Source: an uncultured Schlesneria sp.
GTDB taxonomy: Bacteria; Planctomycetota; Planctomycetia; Planctomycetales; Planctomycetaceae
Direction of reading: 5' to 3'
NCBI GenBank assembly: GCA_903899985.1
Contig: CAIULL010000168.1
Coordinates: 1 to 64,000 of the forward strand
Length of the DNA stretch: 64,000 bases
Made by a program: the position numbers and the translations under genes
In this document: piece after piece, positions 1 through 7,076 of the stretch
Layout: every line of letters starts with the position of its first letter
How positions within the stretch are numbered: position 1 is the stretch's first letter
Notes under the pieces: model-generated
Told to the model about the DNA's origin: nothing
What the model saw: the letters and a program-made list of their open reading frames with translations, nothing else
The model's database searches: none

Positions 1-2
1 AG

Positions 3-1391
3 AACGACCTCGAATCGGAACGGATCGCGGTTGAGACGGCAAAAATTGCTCTCAAACAGGTCGTCGGCGAGCGGCGAGTCCTTGTTGATTTCTCTGAAGG
101 TCGAAATCTCGCAGAACTTGAAGCGAATGTAAAAGAGTTCGCCCGGGAAATTCAGCGGACAGAAAGTAAGACTCGTGCAGCGCTCGCCCAGAAAAAAGCC
201 GAACTTCGGGCACGCGAATTGACCTATGAGGTCGAATCGAAAAAGTACGAACGGCTGACCGCACAAATCAAAGCTTGCAAGATCTGCGCATCGCAAGACG
301 GTCAAGTCGTTTACGCCAACGTTCGAGACGGACGTTCCACGGAAAACGTCATGATTGACGTCGGCGTGGGTGTCCGTGAACGTCAGGCGATCATTAATCT
401 GCCAGACCTTGATCAGATGAAAGTCAACGCACGTATTCACGAATCGCGCATCAGCATGGTTCGTCAGAAGATGCCCGTGATCGTCAAGATCGATGCCTAC
501 CCTGAAGAAGTGTTTCACGGCGAAGTGGATATGGTCGCTTCCGTTCCAAGCTCGACTGGGGGATTCGGAAGTACGACCAAGGAATACGAGGCGGTCGTTC
601 GAATCACGGACGAAACCGAAAAAGTGAATAAACTTCGTCCCGGCCTGACAGCGACGACTGAAGTTCTGGTCGAACGGCGTGAGGATGTCTTGCAGATTCC
701 TGTGCAGGCCAACATCACAATCGGGGCAAAACAATTTGTGTTTGTGGCGATCGGTAAAAAGGTTGAACTGCGACCGATCAAGGTTGGAAAGACAAATTCC
801 AATTTCATTGAGATTCTTGATGGACTTTCTGAGGGGGAAGGGGTCGTGATGAATCCTCATTCGCACTTCAAGAAAGAGATCAGTGATCTGGAAATCGAAC
901 AGGCGAAAGAACAATCAAAAGAATCGAGTAAGACGCCTGAAATTATTCCGCCCGCGAAACCCGCCGAAGGGGCAAGTCCAGCGGCACCAACGAAAAAACC
1001 CGGTGAAGGGGCAACGCCTGCGGGTCCCGGCGCCGGTGGGTCGGAACGTTCACCAGCTGCCGGAGGGGGCGGTGAACGTCCATCAGGCAGACCGGGTGGT
1101 GGAGAAGGTCGCCCACAAGGTGGCTCGCCGGAATCAGGAGGTCGACCACCAGGCGGTGGTGGTGGATTTGATCCAATGGCCCGATTTAATGAAATGGATA
1201 AAGATCAGGATGGCAAAGTGACTAAAGACGAGGCAACGGGTCGAATGGCCGACAGCTTCGACAATTTCGATACCGACTCCGACGGCAGTGTGACAAAAGA
1301 CGAGTACCTTGGTGCGATCGCCAAATTTCGCGCTGGTGGCGGTGGCGGTGGTGGCGGACGACCAAGACCTTCTGAGGCGGGTGGAAACTGA
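3..1391 (+). CDS. HlyD-family efflux adaptor with C-terminal EF-hands (5' partial)
   Basis: Periplasmic adaptor (membrane fusion protein) of an ABC or RND efflux system. The frame is open from base 3, so the gene starts before the window; the listed start at 219 is only an internal TTG. What is visible begins in the coiled-coil hairpin (Glu/Lys/Arg-rich), followed by the lipoyl/beta-barrel region (INLPDLDQMKVNARIHES, then RPGLTATTEVLVE). After the adaptor domains comes a Pro/Gly/Ala/Glu-rich linker and two EF-hand-like loops, DKDQDGKVTKDE and DTDSDGSVTKDE, with the Asp positions of a calcium loop, then a Gly-rich tail. The EF-hand tail is unusual for this family. The ABC ATPase 200 bp downstream is the probable partner. 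The adaptor assignment is secure; calcium binding is inferred. Confidence 0.88.
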   Translation, partial: NDLESERIAVETAKIALKQVVGERRVLVDFSEGRNLAELEANVKEFAREIQRTESKTRAALAQKKAELRARELTYEVESKKYERLTAQIKACKICASQDGQVVYANVRDGRSTENVMIDVGVGVRERQAIINLPDLDQMKVNARIHESRISMVRQKMPVIVKIDAYPEEVFHGEVDMVASVPSSTGGFGSTTKEYEAVVRITDETEKVNKLRPGLTATTEVLVERREDVLQIPVQANITIGAKQFVFVAIGKKVELRPIKVGKTNSNFIEILDGLSEGEGVVMNPHSHFKKEISDLEIEQAKEQSKESSKTPEIIPPAKPAEGASPAAPTKKPGEGATPAGPGAGGSERSPAAGGGGERPSGRPGGGEGRPQGGSPESGGRPPGGGGGFDPMARFNEMDKDQDGKVTKDEATGRMADSFDNFDTDSDGSVTKDEYLGAIAKFRAGGGGGGGGRPRPSEAGGN

Positions 1392-1502
1392 CGGTTTTTC
1401 ATTGCCTTCAGAGCATTGAAGCAACTCAACCCTACTTCCCCTGCTGGCGTGTTTATCGGGCTTTCACCAGTTTCTCGGATGGTTAGTTGTGTTCAGGCAC
1501 TA

Positions 1503-1547
1503 GGGCAAAGGCCCGTTAACCACCCCCGCAGGGGGGGGGGTCGCGTT
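1503..1547. repeat. GGCCCGTTAACCA-C-rich/G-rich hairpin element, copy 1
   Basis: GGGCAAAGGCCCGTTAACC is followed by CACCCCC, GCA and a run of ten G. A related sequence lies at 28251-28294, also just upstream of an ABC ATPase gene. It can fold as a GC hairpin between the adaptor gene and the ATPase gene. The ten-G run is prone to slippage or sequencing error. Confidence 0.55.
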
Positions 1548-1591
1548 CACTATTCTAAGTGTGCTTTTCCCTTTGAATCGGCATTGACCTT

Positions 1592-2305
1592 ATGAAGTTG
1601 GCCGCGCAGCTTGTCGATCTGACCAAGACCTATTTCCTCGGTGAGAACGTGGTTCGAGCGCTTCGTGGCGTCTCGGCTGACTTTCCTGAAGGGGATTTTG
1701 TCGCGATTATGGGTTCGTCAGGTAGCGGCAAAAGCACGATGTTGAACCTGCTTGGAGCACTTGATCGACCGACAAGTGGAAAATACATCCTGTCGAATTA
1801 CGACGTCAGTACGTTGAATGACGATCAGTTGTCCGAGATTCGCAATCGATTGATCGGGTTTATCTTTCAGTCGTATAACCTGATTGCTCAATATACCGTG
1901 CTGGAAAACATTCAGGTTCCATTCCATTATCGATCTGATCGACGGGCCATTGGTCCGGCAGAAATGAACCGGACGATTGACCTGGCTTCGAAGGTGGGGT
2001 TGGGAGAGCGACTCGATCATCGTCCGTTTCAGCTTTCCGGTGGTCAGCAGCAACGTGTGGCGATTGCCCGGGCACTGGTGAATGATCCTGAAATTATTCT
2101 TGCGGACGAACCGACGGGTAACCTTGATTCAACGACCGAGAAAGAAATCATGGAGCTTCTGACCGGCCTGAACAAGGAAGGTCGAACGATCATTATGGTC
2201 ACACATGAAAACTCGGTGGCCCGACGTGCAAAACGTCAGATCGTGATGAAAGACGGCTTGATTGCCAGTGAAGGCTTCTTCTCGGACGATAAAGACTTGA
2301 AATAA
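1592..2305 (+). CDS. ABC transporter ATP-binding protein (MacB/LolD type)
   Basis: Cytoplasmic ATPase of 237 aa, the usual length for the LolD/MacB ATPase family, which powers lipoprotein release or efflux through FtsX-like permeases. Walker A is GSSGSGKST (about residues 41-49), the Q-loop lies in IFQSYNLIAQYTVLENI, the signature is LSGGQQQRVAIARAL, Walker B is IILADEPTGNLD, and the switch His is in MVTHE. It follows the HlyD-type adaptor gene on the same strand, so the two probably form one exporter. No FtsX/MacB permease gene follows, because convergent pgsA begins 8 bp after the stop; the permease must be upstream of the window or elsewhere. The substrate cannot be told. Confidence 0.93.
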   Translation: MKLAAQLVDLTKTYFLGENVVRALRGVSADFPEGDFVAIMGSSGSGKSTMLNLLGALDRPTSGKYILSNYDVSTLNDDQLSEIRNRLIGFIFQSYNLIAQYTVLENIQVPFHYRSDRRAIGPAEMNRTIDLASKVGLGERLDHRPFQLSGGQQQRVAIARALVNDPEIILADEPTGNLDSTTEKEIMELLTGLNKEGRTIIMVTHENSVARRAKRQIVMKDGLIASEGFFSDDKDLK

Positions 2306-2313
2306 AGTCTCGG

Positions 2314-2886
2314 TCAACCGGTCTTACGCAGCAATTGGATAGCCCGAAGCACGTAATCGTAACCACTCCAGATGGTTACGGCGACCATGCTCCAAAGCAG
2401 GACATCCCGAATCTGAAGAAAACCGACGCCGGCGATTGATAATCCAGAAAATCCTGGATCAAGCGAAAGCAGGCTGGCGGTTGCCGCAGCACATTGCAGG
2501 AACATCTTCAGCTTGCCTGAAGCTGACGCCGAAAAATCAGCTCCTTGCTGTTCGAGAAACCCCCGCAGGCTCGTCACCAGCATTTCACGGCCCAGCACAA
2601 TCACGACCATCCAGGGGATGACACCGGATGCGGAATGTGGCAAGAGAAATAGAAACGTTCCGCTGGTGATGAACTTATCAACGAAGGGATCGAGTATACG
2701 ACCGAGCTGAGTGATCAGGTTGTACTTTCTGGCGATGTACCCATCCAGAACATCGGTTGCCACCGCAAAGACAAACAGCCCTGCAGCCCAACGCCAGGCA
2801 GCCCCCGATTCAATCAGCGCAAACAGCACAAACGACAAAAACAGTCGCGATAACGTAATTGCATTTGGGGCATTGAGATTGCGCAT
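2314..2886 (-). CDS. pgsA: CDP-diacylglycerol-glycerol-3-phosphate 3-phosphatidyltransferase
   Basis: Integral membrane enzyme that makes phosphatidylglycerol phosphate from CDP-diacylglycerol and glycerol 3-phosphate. The CDP-alcohol phosphatidyltransferase motif D-x2-DG-x2-AR-x8-G-x3-D-x3-D is present (DVLDGYIARKYN, then GRILDPFVDK). Four to five hydrophobic segments surround it. The ORF track extends it to 235 aa, but the family N-terminus (NAPNAITLSRLFL) starts right after the ATG at 2886, giving 190 aa, the usual length. It converges on the ABC ATPase gene with only 8 bp between stop codons. Related family members (for example phosphatidylserine synthase) are less likely given the length and the NxxTxxR N-terminus. 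Confidence 0.9.
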   Translation of the reverse strand: MRNLNAPNAITLSRLFLSFVLFALIESGAAWRWAAGLFVFAVATDVLDGYIARKYNLITQLGRILDPFVDKFITSGTFLFLLPHSASGVIPWMVVIVLGREMLVTSLRGFLEQQGADFSASASGKLKMFLQCAAATASLLSLDPGFSGLSIAGVGFLQIRDVLLWSMVAVTIWSGYDYVLRAIQLLRKTG

Positions 2887-3117
2887 ACGGCATGCTCGAC
2901 TTTGCTTGATAGTGAAAAGGCTAATTCGCCGGAGATAGACCAGGGCCACGGTTGCAAAGCGAGGCGACAGACATTGTAATGAGGAATGAAATCTTGGCCA
3001 CTGGGGGCCAAACCGCCGCAATGGTCAGCGGCGCAGTCAAGATGTCGCAAGACAACCATCCTCCTCCGCTCGGAATGAATCTCAGGCGGACGTTGGAAAT
3101 TATGTTGGAAAATCTCA

Positions 3118-3387
3118 ATGCGTAAGATTCCGGTTATTTGTTCGCTGCTATTGGCATTCGGTCTCTCAGCCATGTTCGTCGGCTGTGATGCTCCAAAACC
3201 TGCAACCAAGACTCCTGGCAAGTCGTCCGGAGCCGGCTCGACGACTGGTGGTGGTGCCGAAGTTCCTGCCGCGCCGAAAAAAGGTGCTGAAGAAACACCT
3301 GCTAAGGCAACCGAAGAAGCACCTGCCAAGGCTGGTGAAGAAGAACCGGCAAAGGCAGAGGGTGCTGAAGTACGTGCAAAAGGGTAA
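3118..3387 (+). CDS. Small Ala/Glu/Lys-rich lipoprotein
   Basis: An 89-aa protein with a lipoprotein signal peptide (basic MRK, hydrophobic stretch, lipobox MFVGC, then acidic D). The mature part is low-complexity, with Pro/Lys/Thr followed by repeated EEAPAKA/EEEPAKA-like units. No enzymatic domain is seen; it may be a spacer or cell-surface lipoprotein. The ATG is preceded by a weak GGA. The gene ends about 80 bp before a strong bidirectional hairpin shared with csrA. The antisense ORFs here are shadows of the low-complexity sequence. That it is a real gene is likely but not certain. Confidence 0.7.
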   Translation: MRKIPVICSLLLAFGLSAMFVGCDAPKPATKTPGKSSGAGSTTGGGAEVPAAPKKGAEETPAKATEEAPAKAGEEEPAKAEGAEVRAKG

Positions 3388-3465
3388 GCGACTGAATGTG
3401 GAGAGGGCCGAAAACAATGATGGTCGGCCCATTGATTTGAAGCGAAATTGTGACGTGACAAAATG

Positions 3466-3501
3466 AAACAAGCCGAACTTTTCAGTTCGGCTTGTTTTTT
3501 T
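3466..3501. terminator. Bidirectional rho-independent terminator
   Basis: A perfect 14-bp stem (AAACAAGCCGAACT with AGTTCGGCTTGTTT) and a 4-nt loop, followed by T7 on the plus strand and flanked by A residues that give U on the minus strand. It sits between the lipoprotein gene (+) and csrA (-), so it can end both transcripts. Confidence 0.9.
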
Positions 3502-3502
3502 A

Positions 3503-3697
3503 TTATTTCGTCGCTTCTTCCGATTTTCGCTGATTTTCGCGTTGAATCGCCTCGTAAACTTCCTGGCGATGAACGGGAATATCTGTCGGGGCTTCGATAC
3601 CCAACCTGACTTTATCACCACGAATATCGACGACGGTAATCTTAATATTATCGCCGATGAAAATGCTTTCATCGCGCTGACGTGAAAGAACGAGCAT
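3503..3697 (-). CDS. csrA: Carbon storage regulator CsrA
   Basis: Small RNA-binding dimer that binds GGA-containing hairpins near ribosome binding sites and represses or stabilises mRNAs. It is 64 aa, the usual length. The conserved N-terminal strand [18 protein letters not shown], the core [16 protein letters not shown] with the RNA-contacting L4/R6 region, and the [12 protein letters not shown] helix are all present. The RBS AAGGAG lies at good spacing before the ATG at 3697. It is a single gene, not next to flagellar genes, and ends at the shared hairpin. A 378-bp gene-free region lies upstream. Confidence 0.97.
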   Translation of the reverse strand: MLVLSRQRDESIFIGDNIKITVVDIRGDKVRLGIEAPTDIPVHRQEVYEAIQRENQRKSEEATK

Positions 3698-4075
3698 TTG
3701 CGTGTCTCCTTATCGGGCGTCCGTCGCGTCGTTCTCACGCTACGAACGAATCTCCAAGTTGTGGTCTCTCCGGTTCCTGACGCTTCGCAATCTGAGTTGT
3801 CGCCGCTTCACGAGTGAACTTGCCGCCAGTTCGAGCTTTATCTGATTCGATGCTTGATGACTGCCAAACAATGACTTGCGACAGCACTCCTCATCGTCAT
3901 CTCAGCTCATTAAAGAAGAACTGCAGATCGCAAAAATTGCTGGTTCTTAAAATTGTTTCGCAGAGTCCGCATCGGGTAGCGAATAGTCCGTGAACTGTGC
4001 GAGTTCCGCTGTTGCCTGCTATAACGATCGCAACACTCGTAACTGAATTACAACAAGAGAGGAAACAATTAAACC
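3698..4075. other. Gene-free region between csrA and the ThuA gene
   Basis: A 378-bp divergent intergenic region that should hold the promoters of csrA (-) and the ThuA gene (+). No coding frame, repeat or riboswitch was recognised. The last 20 bp contain the RBS AGAGAGGAAAC of the ThuA gene. Confidence 0.5.
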
Positions 4076-4996
4076 ATGAACAGGACTGAACAGCGCGGAG
4101 TCTTTAGAACGTTTCTGGCCGGAATGATGGGGATTGTCAGCCTGCTGGCATCTGGCACTTGCTTACAAGCTGCCGATCAAATCCAGGTTTTGATTATCGA
4201 TGGTCAGAATAATCACGATTGGCGTAAGACGACACCGGTTCTCAAATCGTGCTTGGATGCAGCAGGTCGTTTCAAGGTCGATGTGGTGACAACGCCGGAC
4301 AAAGGCAAACCGGCCGAAGACTGGAATGGATTTCGTCCGAAATTTGCCGATTACGGTGCCGTTTTGAGCAACTACAATGGCCAGCCATGGCCTGAGCCGG
4401 TACAGAAATCGCTGGAAGAGTACGTGTCGGGTGGAGGGGGACTGGTGATTGTCCACGCCGCGAATAACGCCTTTCCCGAATGGGCTGAATACAACAAAAT
4501 GATTGGACTTGGATGGCGTGGTGCCGATTACGGTGCTCGCGTGACGACCGATAATGAGGGAAAAGTCGTTCTGAAAGAGAAGAATCAGGGTCCCGGAGCG
4601 GGACATGGATCGCAGCATGATTTTGTGGTGATTGTCAGGGATCGTCAGCATCCCGTCATGGCGGGGATTCCTGCGGAGTGGATGCACGTCAAGGACGAGC
4701 TTTACCACGGACAGCGGGGACCCGCAGCAAACATGTATATCCTCGCCACAGCCTTCTCTGCGAAATCCACGGGAGGAACGGACGAGCATGAACCAATGGT
4801 CTGGTGGATCCCTTACGGAAAGGGAAAAGTCTTTACCACCGTGTTCGGACACGGCGATTACTCAATGAAATGTGTCGGCTTTCAGACGATTCTCGCTCGC
4901 GGAACCGAGTGGGTTGCGACCGACAAAGTCACGCTGCCGGTCCCGGCGAAGTTTCCAACGGCGACGGCCAAGTTATCAATCGACGATGCGAATTAG
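4076..4996 (+). CDS. Secreted ThuA-domain protein
   Basis: A 306-aa exported protein of the ThuA (trehalose-utilisation) family, a glutamine-amidotransferase-like fold that is very common in planctomycetes and linked to carbohydrate metabolism; its reaction is not established. An N-terminal signal peptide ends near LQA-AD. The ThuA core follows: QVLIIDGQNNHDW, ADYGAVLSNYNGQPWP, a VSGGGGLVIVHAANNAFPEW elbow, then HPVMAGIP, DELYH and a late GKGKVFTTVFGHGDYS. The classical amidotransferase Cys is absent, as is usual in the family. It converges on aspS across a palindromic repeat. Confidence 0.9.
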   Translation: MNRTEQRGVFRTFLAGMMGIVSLLASGTCLQAADQIQVLIIDGQNNHDWRKTTPVLKSCLDAAGRFKVDVVTTPDKGKPAEDWNGFRPKFADYGAVLSNYNGQPWPEPVQKSLEEYVSGGGGLVIVHAANNAFPEWAEYNKMIGLGWRGADYGARVTTDNEGKVVLKEKNQGPGAGHGSQHDFVVIVRDRQHPVMAGIPAEWMHVKDELYHGQRGPAANMYILATAFSAKSTGGTDEHEPMVWWIPYGKGKVFTTVFGHGDYSMKCVGFQTILARGTEWVATDKVTLPVPAKFPTATAKLSIDDAN

Positions 4997-5001
4997 TCTT
5001 C

Positions 5002-5102
5002 GTGCCACTGCTTGACCTCTCTGGGTCAAGCAGTGCTCTTCTGACTTCAGGCCGAGCAATAGCGAAGACACTGCTTCTCCGAAGACTACGTAGTAGTGGC
5101 AC
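5002..5102. repeat. GTGCCAC/GTGGCAC palindromic element, copy A
   Basis: A member of the roughly 100-bp interspersed family, in reverse orientation to copies B-E. It is bounded by GTGCCACTGC and AGTGGCAC. The strong hairpin is CACTGCTTGACC...GGGTCAAGCAGTG followed by CTCTTC. Its reverse complement matches copy C along nearly the whole length, for example AGCAGTGTCTTC in the middle. It separates the convergent ThuA and aspS genes, where it could also act in termination. Confidence 0.8.
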
Positions 5103-5133
5103 AAAGCGAAGAGTTACTTCCGAAACCGCTGCA

Positions 5134-6900
5134 TTACTTTTTCGGCACATCGACCTTGATATGCAGGTCTCGCAATTGCCGAAGATCCACTTCGGCGGGT
5201 GCTCCTGTCAGCATATCGCTCGCCTTCTGCGTCTTGGGGAAGGCGATCACGTCGCGGATATTGTCTGACGCCAGGAACAGCATCACCCAGCGATCAAGAC
5301 CCAACGCGACACCTGCGTGCGGCGGTGCCCCGTAGCGAAGCGCTTCAAGCAGAAAGCCGAATCTGGCTTCTGCTTCTTCATTCGAAATTCCAAGAAGGTT
5401 GAAGATCTTCTGCTGAACGGTCGGATCGTGGATTCGGACGCTACCGCTCGCCGCTTCGTAGCCATTACAGACCAGGTCATAGGATTGAGCCCGGACTTGT
5501 CCCGGATCGGTATCCAGTAGCGGAATGTCTTCATCGACGGGCTGACAGAAGGGATGATGTTCGGCGTCCCAGCGTTTTTCTTCGTCGTTCCACTGGAACA
5601 TGGGAAAGTCCAGAACCCAGGCGATCTTCAGTTCTTGCGGATCGTACAAGTTCAGTTCCCGGCCCAATCGGAGTCTCAGGGCATTCAGTGCTGCCGAGCT
5701 GACCTTGAACGTATCGGCGACGCAGAACAGAAGGTCACCCGGCTCGGCTTGCAGCTTGGCGATGATCGCCTTCTGATGTTCTGCACTAAAGAACTTCGCG
5801 ATGGGAGAATCAAGTTCGCCATCTTTCACTCGGAAGAACGCCAAACCCTTGGCACCGTACTGTTTCACGAATTCCGTCAATTCATCAATTTGTTTGCGGC
5901 TGTATTTTTCGGCGGCGTTCGGGACCCGAATGCCACGGACGCGTCCGCCTGCCGCGATGGTCGATTTAAACACTCCGAAATCACACGCACTGGCGATCTC
6001 TGCCAGGTTGGTCAGTTCCAGGCCAAATCGCAAATCTGGTTTGTCACTGCCGAATCGCTCCATGACTTCGCGGTGGGTCAGCCGAGGGAGCGGTAGTTTC
6101 AGTTCCGTTCCACGCAATTTTTTGACGAGTCGCGCCATCAGGCCGTCAATTGTTTGGAGGATGTCCTCTTGCTGTACGAAGGCCATTTCGACGTCGATTT
6201 GAGTGAACTCGGGCTGCCGGTCAGCTCGCAAATCTTCGTCGCGAAAGCATTTCGCCAGCTGAAAATAGCGATCAAATCCAGCAACCATCAGAATCTGTTT
6301 GTAGATCTGCGGCGATTGCGGCAGGGCGTAAAAGCAACCTTCGTGAACGCGGCTCGGTACCAGGTAGTCACGCGCACCCTCGGGTGTGCTTCGCCCGAGC
6401 ATTGGCGTTTCGATTTCCAGGAACTGGTTTTCGTCGAAGTAATCGCGAGTCGCTTTTGACAGTTGATGACGCAGGATCAATGCCTGCTGCACGGCCGGAC
6501 GTCGCAGGTCGACGAACCGGTATTTCAACCGCAATTCCTCGTTGGGAAGATCGGCCTGGGTCGGGAAGAAGGGTGGAGTCTTGCTCTTATTGAGCACTTC
6601 CATCTGCCGCCCCTTGACGTCAATTTCACCGGTCGCCAGTTTGGGGTTCGTCATATCAGCCGGACGAGCAACAACCTCACCCGTGACTCGAATCACGTCT
6701 TCGTTGCGGAGCGACCGCGCGACAGCGTGCATTTCTGCATAAGAGGGACTGAAGACGACTTGCGTAATTCCATATCGGTCACGCAGGTCAATGAAAACAA
6801 GTCCGCCGAAGTCACGATACGTGTCGACCCAGCCACACAATGTGACTGATTGTCCAACATGAGCCGTCCGCAATTCACCGCAGGTATGAGTCCGAAGCAC
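5134..6900 (-). CDS. aspS: Aspartyl-tRNA synthetase
   Basis: Class IIb aminoacyl-tRNA synthetase that charges tRNA-Asp (bacterial type, with a GAD insertion; possibly also tRNA-Asn if AsnRS is missing). An N-terminal OB anticodon-binding domain ([19 protein letters not shown]) is followed by motif 2-type [21 protein letters not shown], the flexible GAD domain, and C-terminal motif 3 ([12 protein letters not shown]). The track starts at a TTG (6918), but AAGGA sits 9 nt before the GTG at 6900. The family usually starts [10 protein letters not shown], so 6900 is the better start (588 aa, the usual size). Confidence 0.96.
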   Translation of the reverse strand: MLRTHTCGELRTAHVGQSVTLCGWVDTYRDFGGLVFIDLRDRYGITQVVFSPSYAEMHAVARSLRNEDVIRVTGEVVARPADMTNPKLATGEIDVKGRQMEVLNKSKTPPFFPTQADLPNEELRLKYRFVDLRRPAVQQALILRHQLSKATRDYFDENQFLEIETPMLGRSTPEGARDYLVPSRVHEGCFYALPQSPQIYKQILMVAGFDRYFQLAKCFRDEDLRADRQPEFTQIDVEMAFVQQEDILQTIDGLMARLVKKLRGTELKLPLPRLTHREVMERFGSDKPDLRFGLELTNLAEIASACDFGVFKSTIAAGGRVRGIRVPNAAEKYSRKQIDELTEFVKQYGAKGLAFFRVKDGELDSPIAKFFSAEHQKAIIAKLQAEPGDLLFCVADTFKVSSAALNALRLRLGRELNLYDPQELKIAWVLDFPMFQWNDEEKRWDAEHHPFCQPVDEDIPLLDTDPGQVRAQSYDLVCNGYEAASGSVRIHDPTVQQKIFNLLGISNEEAEARFGFLLEALRYGAPPHAGVALGLDRWVMLFLASDNIRDVIAFPKTQKASDMLTGAPAEVDLRQLRDLHIKVDVPKK

Positions 6901-7076
6901 GAAAGTCGATCCTTGCAAATACGATAAGAGCCGCCGTAGCGTTTTTAGTTTGAACCCGTATGGGACGGTACGTGGATGTCAAACCCACGCAACACGCTAA
7001 ATGACGCGAAACGGTGATTATAGGTTCACACTGATCCGTGGGGAAGCAGCCCGCATCGATCTGGGATCGAGGCGCT

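Noticed and set aside
2814-3461. A 215-aa minus-strand ORF overlapping pgsA and the small lipoprotein
   Set aside because: It is a shadow of the Ala/Glu-rich lipoprotein gene and the intergenic region; the lipobox on the plus strand and pgsA conservation explain the sequence.
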